Source: RUG806 sp045588855 (GTDB lineage Bacteria > Bacillota > Clostridia > Oscillospirales > Acutalibacteraceae). From it: a DNA stretch of 64,000 bases. Position numbers and translations under genes: made by a program. The notes under the pieces are model-generated. The model had not been told where the DNA came from. It saw only the letters and a program-made list of their open reading frames with translations, and searched no databases. The stretch spans positions 62,001 to 126,000 of the forward strand of contig JAZNEX010000058.1 in the NCBI GenBank assembly GCA_045588855.1. Reading direction: 5' to 3'. Of the stretch, positions 1-7,855 are shown in pieces; the stretch's first letter is position 1; every line of letters begins with the position of its first letter.

Positions 1-517
1 CCTTTTCATCAAAAAGCTCATAATTTTCGTTGAATTTTGAAACAAGGTCAAAGTGTGCTATAAAGCCTGTTTCGGGCATATCGGCAATTTTTTTTGTCAT
101 TTCATAATATGCTTCGCAGTAAGAAAGCATATCACCGCCAAAATATTTGTCAGCATCCCTCTTTTGTTCTTCACCGCTGCCGTCTACGGTGAGAAGCTTG
201 CCGTCTATGTCTATATAATGGACAGCACCGAGGAAATAATCGAAGCCTTCTCTGTCCATATCGGATATTACGTCAAGCTCACTGCCGCAGTAGATGTTGA
301 TTTTATCCTTATATTTTTCTTTAAGTGCATTGATTTCTTTTTTATACTCTTCGATCTTTTCTTTTCTGATGCAGTATGTAAGGTCTCGTGAAGTGTATGA
401 ATGAGTAGAGAAACCCAATGCGTGCATACCTTTGTCTATAGCGGAAAGCACCATTTCTTCTGCACTGTGTTTACCGTCGCAGTAGATTGTATGAGTATGG
501 AAATTTGAACGGATCAT
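1..517 (-). CDS. PHP-family histidinol-phosphatase-like protein (3' end outside window)
   Basis: Reading the minus strand from an ATG at 515-517 gives about 172 residues that run off the left edge. The start has GAGG about 10 bases upstream. The N-terminus carries the PHP metal-binding signature NFHTHTIYCDGKHSAEEM, followed by GFSTHS and SELDV, as in HisK/HisJ histidinol phosphatases, which dephosphorylate histidinol phosphate in histidine synthesis. The phosphatase family is clear; the substrate is inferred, because other PHP phosphoesterases share these motifs and the C-terminal metal ligands lie outside the window. No histidine gene is adjacent, so a stand-alone role is likely. Confidence 0.75.
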   Translation of the reverse strand, partial: MIRSNFHTHTIYCDGKHSAEEMVLSAIDKGMHALGFSTHSYTSRDLTYCIRKEKIEEYKKEINALKEKYKDKINIYCGSELDVISDMDREGFDYFLGAVHYIDIDGKLLTVDGSGEEQKRDADKYFGGDMLSYCEAYYEMTKKIADMPETGFIAHFDLVSKFNENYELFDEK

Positions 518-554
518 AGTATAACCTCGGTCTTTGTGTTTTTTTTTCGGTTAC

Positions 555-583
555 ATTATATAGGTTTATCTGCTGATAGTCAA
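555..583 (-). promoter_or_regulatory. Promoter of the PHP gene
   Basis: On the minus strand TTGACT (578-583), a 17-base spacer and TATAAT (555-560) form a near-consensus sigma-A promoter, 38 bases upstream of the PHP start codon. Confidence 0.75.
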
Positions 584-590
584 CAAAAAC

Positions 591-619
591 TTGTTTTGGG
601 ATATAAGTTGTGATATTAT
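591..619 (+). promoter_or_regulatory. Promoter of bioY
   Basis: TTGTTT (591-596), 17 bases, TATTAT (614-619). It is divergent from the PHP promoter. No obvious BirA operator palindrome was recognised around it. Confidence 0.55.
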
Positions 620-652
620 TGTTTCTGATATTGTAAGAAAGGGGAGAATGGC

Positions 653-1204
653 GTGGATAAAAGGAAACACAGGGTGCAGTCTATGATATTTATATCGCTG
701 TTTGCTACTCTTATGTGTATCGGTGCATGGATTCATTTTCCCTCTGTTGTGCCTGCTACCATGCAGACCTTTGTGGTCTTCTGTGCACTTGGTCTTATGG
801 GCAGTAAAAAAACCTTTCTGATGCTTGTTATATATATTTTTCTCGGTGCTGTGGGACTTCCTGTGTTTTCCGGGTTTAACAGTGGCTTGGGAGCGCTTAC
901 GGGCCCTACTGCCGGATTTATATGGGGTTTTCTTCTCGGTGTGCCCGTGTTTTATGTTTTTGAAAAATATTTTTCACACAAAAAATCTCTTATTATAATA
1001 GGATATATAATATATATATTAATACATTATATACCTGGCGCCTTGTGGTATTGTGTGTTCTCTGCAGAAGCCCTCACAGTGGGGGGAATTATCTCTTCAA
1101 GTCTTGTAACGGTTGTTCCGTTTATTATGCCTGATGCAATAAAGCTTATGCTCTCTTTATTTGTAACTGACAGGCTCAGGAAAATTAAATTGCTTAAAAT
1201 ATAA
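653..1204 (+). CDS. bioY: BioY-family biotin transporter S component
   Basis: The 183-residue hydrophobic protein has about six membrane segments and the BioY-type region GAVGLPVFSGFNSGLGALTG, with GPTAGFIWGF after it. BioY is the substrate-binding membrane component of ECF biotin transporters and pairs with shared EcfA/EcfT energising subunits, which are not in this window. The start is GTG at 653: AGGGGAGA lies 7-8 bases upstream, while the overlapping ATG at 648 opens only a short out-of-frame reading. The gene stands alone between its own promoter and that of the downstream ABC transporter. Biotin specificity is inferred from the family. Confidence 0.88.
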   Translation: MDKRKHRVQSMIFISLFATLMCIGAWIHFPSVVPATMQTFVVFCALGLMGSKKTFLMLVIYIFLGAVGLPVFSGFNSGLGALTGPTAGFIWGFLLGVPVFYVFEKYFSHKKSLIIIGYIIYILIHYIPGALWYCVFSAEALTVGGIISSSLVTVVPFIMPDAIKLMLSLFVTDRLRKIKLLKI

Positions 1205-1221
1205 ATTATTAAAAAAAGTTG

Positions 1222-1250
1222 TTGACAAAGAGAATAAACTCTGTTACTAT
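1222..1250 (+). promoter_or_regulatory. Promoter of the amino-acid ABC operon
   Basis: TTGACA (1222-1227), 17-base spacer, TACTAT (1245-1250). The leader to the ATG at 1310 is about 50 bases and shows no riboswitch motif. Confidence 0.8.
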
Positions 1251-1309
1251 ATGTCTATGCTTTACTAAGGTAAAGTGCTAATAAGTTAAATCGAAAGAGG
1301 TAAAACAAA

Positions 1310-2167
1310 ATGAAAAAGACATTATCTTTTATTTTAGCCATCGTTATGGCTCTCGGTTGTGTACTTATGCTTGCATCCTGCGGCGGCACAACAGAAGAAA
1401 CCACAGCTGCTGCTGATGATACAACAGCTGCAGAAGAAACAACCAGAACTGCTGAAAACGCTCTTGTAGTCGGCTACACAATTTATGAACCCATGAACTA
1501 TCTTGATGAAAACAATGAGCTTGTAGGCTTTGATACAGAGCTTGCAAAGAAGGTATTTGAAAATCTCGGTTATACCGTAATTTTCCAGGAAATTGAATGG
1601 AGTGCTAAGTATACTGACCTTGATTCCGGCACAATTGACTGTATCTGGAACGGCTTCACTGCTAATACAGCTGATGATGACGGTGTTCTTCGTGCAGAAA
1701 AGGTTGACTTCTCCTACAATTATATGGAAAATCAGCAGGTAGTTGTTGTTAAGGCTGATTCAGGTATCGCTGCAGCTGAAGATCTCAACGGCAAGTTCGG
1801 TGTTGCTGAAAGCGGTTCTGCAGGTGAAACATATGCAGCTGACTTTGAAGGTGCAACAATCAAGGGCTTCACAAAGCAGACAGACTGTCTCACAGAAGTT
1901 ATGTCAGCTACAGCTGATTTTGCAGTTGTTGACGCACAGCTTGCAAAGGCTTATGTTGGCAACGGTGACTATGCTGACCTTGCTATTGTTGAAGGTCTTT
2001 CAAGTGATGTTGAATTCTATGCAATCGGCTTCAAGAAGGGCAGCGATCTTACTGCTAAGGTTAATGAACAGCTCGAAGCTCTTGCAGCAGACGGTACCAT
2101 CACAGCTCTTGCTGAAAAGTACGGTGTTGCTAACACAGCTATCACAGATTTTGCTGACCAGAAATAA
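1310..2167 (+). CDS. Polar amino-acid ABC transporter substrate-binding lipoprotein
   Basis: The 285-residue protein starts with a lipoprotein signal (LMLASC lipobox, lipid-anchored Cys near residue 24), then an acidic Ala/Thr/Glu linker. A type II periplasmic-binding fold begins at LVVGYTIYEPMNYLDENN and includes GFDTELAKKV and FAVVDAQLAKAY, typical of SBP_bac_3 receptors for polar amino acids. It is the first gene of a binding protein-permease-ATPase operon and captures the substrate outside the cell. The exact amino acid cannot be read from sequence. AGAGG lies upstream of the ATG. Confidence 0.9.
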   Translation: MKKTLSFILAIVMALGCVLMLASCGGTTEETTAAADDTTAAEETTRTAENALVVGYTIYEPMNYLDENNELVGFDTELAKKVFENLGYTVIFQEIEWSAKYTDLDSGTIDCIWNGFTANTADDDGVLRAEKVDFSYNYMENQQVVVVKADSGIAAAEDLNGKFGVAESGSAGETYAADFEGATIKGFTKQTDCLTEVMSATADFAVVDAQLAKAYVGNGDYADLAIVEGLSSDVEFYAIGFKKGSDLTAKVNEQLEALAADGTITALAEKYGVANTAITDFADQK

Positions 2168-2192
2168 TTGAAGATATAATTGGAGTTTTAAT

Positions 2193-2888
2193 ATGACCTT
2201 TTTAGAAGTCACGGCTTTTTTGTTCGACGGCTTTAAAATATCTTTACTTATCTTTGCGGTGACGCTGCTTTGCGGCGCACCGCTTGGTTTGCCTATAGCC
2301 TTCTGTTCAATGAGCCGATTTAAAATAGTTAAATCGATCTCAAAGGTGATTGTCTGGATTGTCAGAGGTATTCCGCTGATGCTTCAGATATTTATTATTT
2401 ACTACGTTCCGGGACTGTTAGTCGGATATCAGCTTTTCGGAAAAATTGACCGTTTTATGTTCCTTGAATACGGGATTGCTGATGCGGGACGAATTACAGC
2501 TGTTCTTATTGCATTTACTCTGAACTATGCATGTTATTTTTCAGAGATTTACAGAGGCGGAATTGAAAGTATTTCAAAAGGTCAGTATGAAGCAGGTTAT
2601 GTACTCGGACTTACTAAATCTCAGATATTCAGAAAAGTTATTCTTAAGCAGGTTATCAAGCGTATTGTTCCTCCCATGTCAAATGAAATAATAACACTCA
2701 TCAAGGATACAGCACTTGCAAACTGTATTATGGTATGTGAAATTATCAAAAACGCAAAGGAGCTTGCTGCAACAAAGGCATTGATATGGCCCTTGTTCTT
2801 TACGGGTGTTTTCTATCTCGTTTTTGTCGGCTTGCTGACGATTGTATTAGGCAAGGTCGAAAAGAAACTGAATTATTTCAGGAGTTGA
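2193..2888 (+). CDS. Amino-acid ABC transporter permease (HisM/GlnP family)
   Basis: The 231-residue integral membrane protein begins 25 bases after the binding-protein gene and ends four bases before the ATPase gene. It has the family signature RGIPLMLQIFI and the cytoplasmic EAA-type loop around YEAGYVLGLTKSQIFRKVIL, which docks onto the ATPase. It is presumably a homodimer, since only one permease gene is present. The segment AFTLNYACYFSEIYRGG is typical of glutamine/histidine-type permeases. Confidence 0.9.
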   Translation: MTFLEVTAFLFDGFKISLLIFAVTLLCGAPLGLPIAFCSMSRFKIVKSISKVIVWIVRGIPLMLQIFIIYYVPGLLVGYQLFGKIDRFMFLEYGIADAGRITAVLIAFTLNYACYFSEIYRGGIESISKGQYEAGYVLGLTKSQIFRKVILKQVIKRIVPPMSNEIITLIKDTALANCIMVCEIIKNAKELAATKALIWPLFFTGVFYLVFVGLLTIVLGKVEKKLNYFRS

Positions 2889-2891
2889 ATT

Positions 2892-3644
2892 ATGTCGATA
2901 CTGGAAGTAAAAAATATAAGAAAAAGCTTCGGAAAAACCGAAGTTCTTAAGAATATCAGTTTTTCTCTCGAACAGGGTGAGGTTCTTTCGATTATCGGTT
3001 CTTCGGGAAGCGGTAAGACTACACTTCTTAGATGTCTTAATTTCCTTGAAACAACTGATTGCGGGCGCATTACGGTAAATGATGATGTGCTTTTTGACAG
3101 CTCCGATGAAGCTAAACTTTCGGAAGAAAAAATAAGAGAGAACAGGCTGAATTTCGGTCTTGTTTTTCAGAATTTTAATCTGTTTCCCCAGTATACCGTT
3201 CTTCAGAATCTGACACTGGCTCCGACTCTTCTTAAAAAAGGCGATGCGAAATCAATAAAGCAGAAGGCATTGGATATAATAAAAAAGGTAGGCCTCGAAG
3301 AAAAGGTTGATTTTTATCCCTGGCAGCTGTCGGGCGGTCAGCAGCAGCGAGTCGCAATTGCAAGAGCGCTTGTGCTTGAACCTAAAATTCTGTTTTTTGA
3401 CGAACCCACCTCTGCTCTTGACCCGGAGCTTACATTGGAGGTTCTCAAGGTAATCAAATCTCTTAAGGATATGGGCAGAACCATGGTTGTCGTTACTCAT
3501 GAAATGGAGTTTGCTAAAAATGTTTCCGATAAGGTTATATTTATGGCAGACGGTGTTATTGAAGAAGCAGGCACTCCCGAAGATGTATTTGAAAATCCTA
3601 AATCTCAGAAAACCAAGGCTTTTCTTGCAAAATCATATGAATAA
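2892..3644 (+). CDS. Amino-acid ABC transporter ATP-binding protein (GlnQ/HisP family)
   Basis: This 250-residue ATPase has every expected motif: Walker A GSSGSGKTTLLRCLN, a Q-loop in FQNFNLFPQYT, the signature LSGGQQQRVAIARAL, Walker B ILFFDEPTSALDPE, and the switch His in VVTHEMEFAKNVSDKVIFM. Its length and the C-terminal GTPEDVFENPKSQKTKAFL are typical of polar amino-acid importers. It is the last gene of the operon and is followed by a terminator. Confidence 0.93.
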   Translation: MSILEVKNIRKSFGKTEVLKNISFSLEQGEVLSIIGSSGSGKTTLLRCLNFLETTDCGRITVNDDVLFDSSDEAKLSEEKIRENRLNFGLVFQNFNLFPQYTVLQNLTLAPTLLKKGDAKSIKQKALDIIKKVGLEEKVDFYPWQLSGGQQQRVAIARALVLEPKILFFDEPTSALDPELTLEVLKVIKSLKDMGRTMVVVTHEMEFAKNVSDKVIFMADGVIEEAGTPEDVFENPKSQKTKAFLAKSYE

Positions 3645-3651
3645 AATACTT

Positions 3652-3690
3652 AATCCGTTCTGCAGAATATATGCGGAACGGATTTTTATA
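3652..3690 (+). terminator. Terminator of the amino-acid ABC operon
   Basis: A 9-bp stem (3652-3660 with 3676-3684) is followed by a T-rich tail, eight bases after the ATPase stop codon. Confidence 0.8.
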
Positions 3691-4005
3691 TTTTCGGTCA
3701 AGAGCATTTGTGCAAATTGAATATATACTGTTAATTGCGATTAATACGGCATAAACATGGGTGGCGTATGTTGAAAGTGCAATAAAATTCATATTGTAAT
3801 TTGTTTAATATATATAGGAAAAGTGTTACAATTTGTAATAATTAAAATCTGAAGTTTAAAGTTTGTAGGAATTACACAAAAAACAGCTGATTGTATTGTT
3901 CAAAAAAAGAAATAAAAGGCCTAAAATTACTGTTTTTTAAAATAATTCTATTTTTTCTTCAAGATGGTGTTGTGCAAAGTCAACAAAATTTAAAAACTTT
4001 TTAAT
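3691..4005. other. AT-rich intergenic stretch without a recognisable gene
   Basis: About 315 bases of AT-rich sequence lie between the terminator and the 3D-protein promoter. It holds imperfect ATTGTAA/TTACAAT inverted copies near 3793-3835. No conserved RNA motif or credible coding frame was seen. Confidence 0.6.
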
Positions 4006-4034
4006 TTGACATTTGAACAAACTTTGAATATACT
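4006..4034 (+). promoter_or_regulatory. Promoter of the 3D-domain gene
   Basis: TTGACA (4006-4011), 17 bases, TATACT (4029-4034), giving a leader of about 70 bases. Confidence 0.8.
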
Positions 4035-4112
4035 GTGTAAAGCCTCAGAAACCAAAATATGCATGGCATAATTCCACGGTAAAAAGCCTTGCAATATTAA
4101 AGGAGTATGATT

Positions 4113-5111
4113 ATGAAAACTCACAATAAGAGGAGTGTCAGGGCTGCTTCTGAAGAGAGAACAAGCTTTTCTCTCAAAGCAAACGGAATCTTTCCCAATC
4201 ATATAGTATCAGCTGTGGGAATGCTTCTTGTCGGTCTTGTACTCTCCGGTATTATCAGTGATGTTCCTCCTGTGTATAATCACGCATTTGCTTACTCTAT
4301 GGAAGCAGATGCTGAGGAAATAGGCGCCCTTACACAGAATATGACAGCATCTCTGACAACGGTGTTGAATCAGGCTGTTGTTCCTCAGGAACCCGAAACA
4401 GTCAGATCAGATCTTCCCGAACCTCAGATTGTTACAAAAGAGCTTCCTCCCGTTGATTATGTGTCTTCACTTGCAGGTGATCTTGCAGGACTCAGAAGAG
4501 ATCAGCAAGAGGAATATGACTACAATTTTTCTCCCTATGTTACATCTATTTCAGATTATGAAGTACAGTGTAAGCTGAGAGAGACCGAAATCAATGAAAG
4601 AAAGAGAGAGCTTGCCGAGGCAGCAGGACAGACTGTTGCAAGCTCCAACAAGAATCTTTATCTTGATACTTATTCGTATCAGAGAGGTTCTTCAAATATT
4701 CCCGATACCGGTTATTATGTAGGTCTTAACACGGACGGGATCCCGATATCTCAGCTTCAGATGCCTGAGGGACTTACTTTTGATGAAAACGGAGTTCCTA
4801 CGGATTATCTTTATACTATTGAAGGAAAAGCTACTGCTTATACAGGCGGCACAATGACCTCTACCGGTTCAACAGTCCGTCAGGGTGTTGTAGCGGTTGA
4901 CCCCCGAGAAATTCCTTACGGTACGGAAATGTGGATTGTTTCTTCAGACGGCAAGTATGTTTACGGCTTTGCAAGAGCTGAAGATACAGGCGGATTTATT
5001 GAATGGGAAAATGGTGCTACCGTAGACCTTTATATGAATTCATATTCCGACTGCTGTGAGTGGGGTTGGAGAGGCGTAAAAATCTTCGTTCTCCCCACAT
5101 CATATAAATAA
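4113..5111 (+). CDS. 3D-domain (Asp-Asp-Asp) cell-wall protein
   Basis: The protein has a short basic N-terminus, one membrane segment near residues 30-50, a long charged middle region and a C-terminal 3D domain. The domain shows VAVDPREIPYGTEMWI, then the acidic AEDTGGFI and VDLYMNSYSDCCEWGWRGV, holding the three conserved aspartates. 3D domains occur in RpfB/YuiC-type and MltA-like wall-acting enzymes, so peptidoglycan cleavage outside the membrane is likely. The ATG at 4113 is preferred over 4107 because AGGAG (4101-4105) ends only one base before 4107 but seven before 4113. Confidence 0.85.
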   Translation: MKTHNKRSVRAASEERTSFSLKANGIFPNHIVSAVGMLLVGLVLSGIISDVPPVYNHAFAYSMEADAEEIGALTQNMTASLTTVLNQAVVPQEPETVRSDLPEPQIVTKELPPVDYVSSLAGDLAGLRRDQQEEYDYNFSPYVTSISDYEVQCKLRETEINERKRELAEAAGQTVASSNKNLYLDTYSYQRGSSNIPDTGYYVGLNTDGIPISQLQMPEGLTFDENGVPTDYLYTIEGKATAYTGGTMTSTGSTVRQGVVAVDPREIPYGTEMWIVSSDGKYVYGFARAEDTGGFIEWENGATVDLYMNSYSDCCEWGWRGVKIFVLPTSYK

Positions 5112-5120
5112 AAAAATTAA

Positions 5121-5152
5121 AATCCTGAGCTTTACGGCTCAGGATTTTTTAA
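5121..5152. terminator. Bidirectional terminator between convergent genes
   Basis: A perfect 10-bp stem (5121-5130 with 5137-5146) has a T-run on the plus side and an A-run on the other. The stop codon of the minus-strand phosphoesterase gene (5132-5134) lies in the six-base loop. Confidence 0.85.
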
Positions 5153-5986
5153 TGTTATAACTATTATTTCAGGTGTATTGTTAAGCCTTACGGGAAAACG
5201 GCTGTTGCCGAGTCCGCGGCTGATAATCATTTCAGTATCTCCGTCTGTGTAATAGCCTGCATCATATTCGGGATTGATACCCTGATCGGGTGCATACAGA
5301 CCGCCGATAAAGGGGAGTCTGAACTGACCGCCGTGTACATGTCCGCTTATGATGAGATCAGGATTTCCTTTTTTATAGATATCAAAATAATTTGGTCTGT
5401 GGGCAAGCAGAATATTATAGCCGTCGCGTGGTAAAAGAAATGATAATGTAGTTTCAAGACTTTCTTCGGGATCTTCGGTTATATACGAAGTAAGAAGAAA
5501 GGGATCATCAATACCTGTAAGATTTATTGTGTTACCGTTTTTTTCAAGAGAAACTGTACGGTTATCAAGATAGACAAGCCCTGCCTCCACCGCTTTTTCA
5601 ATAAAATTATTGAATTCAGATGTAAGTGCCTCGTGGTTGCCGGTTATATAATATACGGGGGCAATTTTTACTGCTTCCTTTACAAAATTGATGCTTACTT
5701 CTGTATCGGTGCGATTCTGGTCAATTATGTCGCCCGTAATGACAATAATATCGGGAGATGTGCTGATGATTTTTTTTATAAGTCTGTTATTATCTTTTCC
5801 GAAGGATGTGTTGTGCAGGTCTGAAATATGTGTGATGACAAAATCCGAAAATCCTTCGGGAATTTTCTCATCGGTAATTGTATATTCATTTATTCCGATG
5901 GCAATGTTTCCGTGAATTATCCACAGTGAAAGAAGTATCAGAATAAGTGTCGGTATTATAAGTTTTATTTGTTTTGATTTTTTCAT
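5132..5986 (-). CDS. Membrane-anchored calcineurin-like metallophosphoesterase (YkuE/YaeI type)
   Basis: The 284-residue protein starts with a membrane anchor (about residues 8-28). It then shows the metallophosphoesterase motifs in order: ISDLHN, GDIIDQNR, GNHEALT, a LLAHRP histidine and GHVHGGQFRLP. The family includes membrane phosphodiesterases of the YkuE/YaeI type. The catalytic domain probably faces outward, but the substrate is unknown. It lies downstream of tRNA-Arg on the same strand, separated by that tRNA's terminator. Its ribosome binding site is weak. Confidence 0.87.
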   Translation of the reverse strand: MKKSKQIKLIIPTLILILLSLWIIHGNIAIGINEYTITDEKIPEGFSDFVITHISDLHNTSFGKDNNRLIKKIISTSPDIIVITGDIIDQNRTDTEVSINFVKEAVKIAPVYYITGNHEALTSEFNNFIEKAVEAGLVYLDNRTVSLEKNGNTINLTGIDDPFLLTSYITEDPEESLETTLSFLLPRDGYNILLAHRPNYFDIYKKGNPDLIISGHVHGGQFRLPFIGGLYAPDQGINPEYDAGYYTDGDTEMIISRGLGNSRFPVRLNNTPEIIVITLKNPEP

Positions 5987-6140
5987 TGGTTGCGTACACG
6001 GAAAAGATTTCCGTCCTTCTGTTTTTGTTTCAGAGATAAGCTGAAAAAGTATTCACTGCATAGCTGTTATATCATTATTTTTAAGTTTATGCAGCCCGGT
6101 GCCGATTACATTCATACAGATCATTGCTTTGCAGCGGATA

Positions 6141-6172
6141 AAAAAACGACTTGTCGGAACAAGTCGTTTTTT
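6141..6172 (-). terminator. Terminator of tRNA-Arg
   Basis: A 14-bp inverted repeat (6141-6154 with 6159-6172) has a four-base loop and ends in six T on the minus strand, one base after the encoded CCA end. Confidence 0.85.
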
Positions 6173-6249
6173 TGGCGCGCCGGAAGGGACTCGAACCCCT
6201 GACCTACTGGTTCGTAGCCAGTCACTCTATCCAACTGAGCTACCGGCGC
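6173..6249 (-). tRNA. tRNA-Arg (anticodon ACG), CCA encoded
   Basis: The minus strand folds as a full cloverleaf. The acceptor GCGCCGG (from 6249) pairs with CCGGCGC, the D arm contains AGCTCAGTTGGATAGAG, the anticodon stem ACTGG/CCAGT encloses the loop CTACGAA (anticodon ACG), and the T arm contains GGTTCGAGTCC. The discriminator is G and CCA is encoded at 6173-6175. The first anticodon base A is expected to be deaminated to inosine, as in bacterial tRNA-Arg(ICG). Confidence 0.97.
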
Positions 6250-6285
6250 ATATTATTGTAACAATCATTTGTTGATTGCCTGTAT

Positions 6286-6314
6286 ATATTATCACTGACT
6301 GATTAAAATGTCAA
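6286..6314 (-). promoter_or_regulatory. Promoter of tRNA-Arg
   Basis: On the minus strand TTGACA (6309-6314), 17 bases, TAATAT (6286-6291), about 37 bases upstream of the mature tRNA 5' end. Confidence 0.75.
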
Positions 6315-6418
6315 CTGTTTTATTTAAAAATAATTGATTTTTTACGGTCTTTTTTTCTGTTTATCTTCGTACAATAATAAACAGCAGACAAGATTACATA
6401 TGCATCGGAGATGATGAA

Positions 6419-7207
6419 ATGCATTTTATAAAAATTGCTGCCCTCGGGCAGGATTATATATTTTCTGACGGAAAAGATGCTTACGAAAATATTACAGAGA
6501 CAGACATTATGAGAATGTGTAACAGGGTATCGGGAGCAGGTGCAACGGGAATTTTTGCAATTAATCAAAATGCGCCTGAAAATGTGCAAATAAGAGCTTT
6601 TGATAAAAACGGTAAAATTATGCGCGAATTGTCTACGGCTTTAATTTGCGCCTGTTTAGGCGCAAATATTGCAACAGGTATTAAGAGCACTGAAACTTTA
6701 TGTAAAAAAACGGCTTTTTTGACCCGTATTTTTCCCTCTGATGATAATATACAGCCGATTGTATGTCAGCTGACGGTATCGGGGGATAAAACATATGAAA
6801 GGAAAACAGAGCTCGGAAACAGAATACTTTCCGTTGTGCCGGTCTGCACATCGGGAACATATCTTGTGCACTTTTCTGAGTGTATGAAACTGCTGAATTT
6901 TTCATATTTGAGTGAAAATGCGGCAGCGGTTACAAGATACGGAAAAAATCCGTATCTTATTCTTGCTCAGCAGACAGAAAGAAATCATCTGAAACTATCA
7001 CGTGTTCTTGATGACGGGGAGTATATTATTCCTTATGCGGGAGGATTTATGGCTGCGGCACTGGCAGCCTGTTATACGGACAGATGCAGTTTTGATGAAG
7101 AGATAAAGCTCAGCTGTGAAAATTATGAAGCCTATGCGGTATGCAAGGAGGATAATACGGTAATGCTTCATGCCGGTGCCGAAATAATATATGAGGGGAA
7201 TATATGA
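6419..7207 (+). CDS. DapF-like protein lacking both catalytic cysteines (probable pseudoenzyme)
   Basis: The 262-residue length and the pattern MHFIKIAALGQDYIF...IRAFDKNGK resemble diaminopimelate epimerase (start MKFxKMxGLGNDF, then NADGSExxxCGNG). The residues that define the enzyme are changed. The substrate Asn near residue 11 is Gln, the first catalytic Cys aligns with Leu-71 (RELSTALIC instead of the CGNGxR region), and the second aligns with Tyr-206 (PYAGGFMAA instead of ACGTGA). The frame is open and has GGAG eight bases before the ATG, so it is not a decayed gene. Epimerase activity is unlikely. The assignment rests on hand alignment; another DapF/PhzF-fold member is possible. Confidence 0.6.
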   Translation: MHFIKIAALGQDYIFSDGKDAYENITETDIMRMCNRVSGAGATGIFAINQNAPENVQIRAFDKNGKIMRELSTALICACLGANIATGIKSTETLCKKTAFLTRIFPSDDNIQPIVCQLTVSGDKTYERKTELGNRILSVVPVCTSGTYLVHFSECMKLLNFSYLSENAAAVTRYGKNPYLILAQQTERNHLKLSRVLDDGEYIIPYAGGFMAAALAACYTDRCSFDEEIKLSCENYEAYAVCKEDNTVMLHAGAEIIYEGNI

Positions 7208-7216
7208 AGATAAATC

Positions 7217-7245
7217 TTGAAAAAAGCTGATTGCTGTGTTAGAAT
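7217..7245 (+). promoter_or_regulatory. Promoter of the YgjV-like gene
   Basis: TTGAAA (7217-7222), 17 bases, TAGAAT (7240-7245), followed by AAGAGG and the ATG at 7276. Confidence 0.7.
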
Positions 7246-7275
7246 AACCGAAATCTTAAAAAAGAGGAAATTTAA

Positions 7276-7821
7276 ATGGCAGAACTTTTTATCGCGCATC
7301 AGGATACTATAGCTCAGATACTTGGCTTTATTGCCATGGGAATTGCAATTGCTATGTATCAGTTCAAAAAGCACAGAACAATTCTTATTCTTATGTCACT
7401 TTGTTCACTTGTATGGAGTCTGCATTTTGCCTGTCTCGGTCTCTTTACTCCCGTCGGGATGAATATGATAAACGTATTAAGAGGTGTTGTGTATTCCTTC
7501 CGTGAAAAGAAATGGGCGCAGAATAATATAATACCTGCCGTGTTTATTATTCTTTGTGCAGGCAGTGTTATACTTACATGGGAAAGTATATGGAGTATTC
7601 TTCCGTTTATTGCTTCAATATTTGCAACAATTGCAAACTGGCAGAAAAATACAAGACTACTCAAATATCTTTCAATTCCCGTATGTGTATGCTGGTTTGT
7701 CTATAATATTATAAACGGCTCAATTGCAGGGACACTTAACGAAACCTTTGCACTGGTTTCAATTGCTGTATATCTTCTGCGGACCAAAAATACAGATAAA
7801 ACCAAAACAACCGCAGTCTGA
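7276..7821 (+). CDS. YgjV-family inner-membrane protein
   Basis: The 181-residue protein has five or six membrane segments. It shows the pattern of the Imp-YgjV family: QILGFIAMGIAIAMYQFKKHR near the N-terminus, then SLVWSLHFACLGLFTPVGMNMINVLRG. The function of the family is not established. The gene is monocistronic. Its last codons and stop form part of the terminator stem and loop. Confidence 0.75.
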   Translation: MAELFIAHQDTIAQILGFIAMGIAIAMYQFKKHRTILILMSLCSLVWSLHFACLGLFTPVGMNMINVLRGVVYSFREKKWAQNNIIPAVFIILCAGSVILTWESIWSILPFIASIFATIANWQKNTRLLKYLSIPVCVCWFVYNIINGSIAGTLNETFALVSIAVYLLRTKNTDKTKTTAV

Positions 7822-7845
7822 AGACTGCGGTTGTTTAAGTTTTTG
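7807..7845. terminator. Terminator shared by convergent genes, stop codon in loop
   Basis: A perfect 12-bp stem (7807-7818 with 7823-7834) has the loop TGAA, which contains the stop codon of the plus-strand gene. Plus-side T-rich tail; on the minus strand the stem ends in TTTT, so it may also serve the zinc-ribbon gene. Confidence 0.85.
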
Positions 7846-7855
7846 TCAATAAAAA

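Noticed and set aside
4035..4112. A c-di-AMP (ydaO-type) riboswitch before the 3D-domain gene, since this class often precedes wall genes
   Set aside because: The leader is only about 70 bases and shows none of the conserved segments of that riboswitch.
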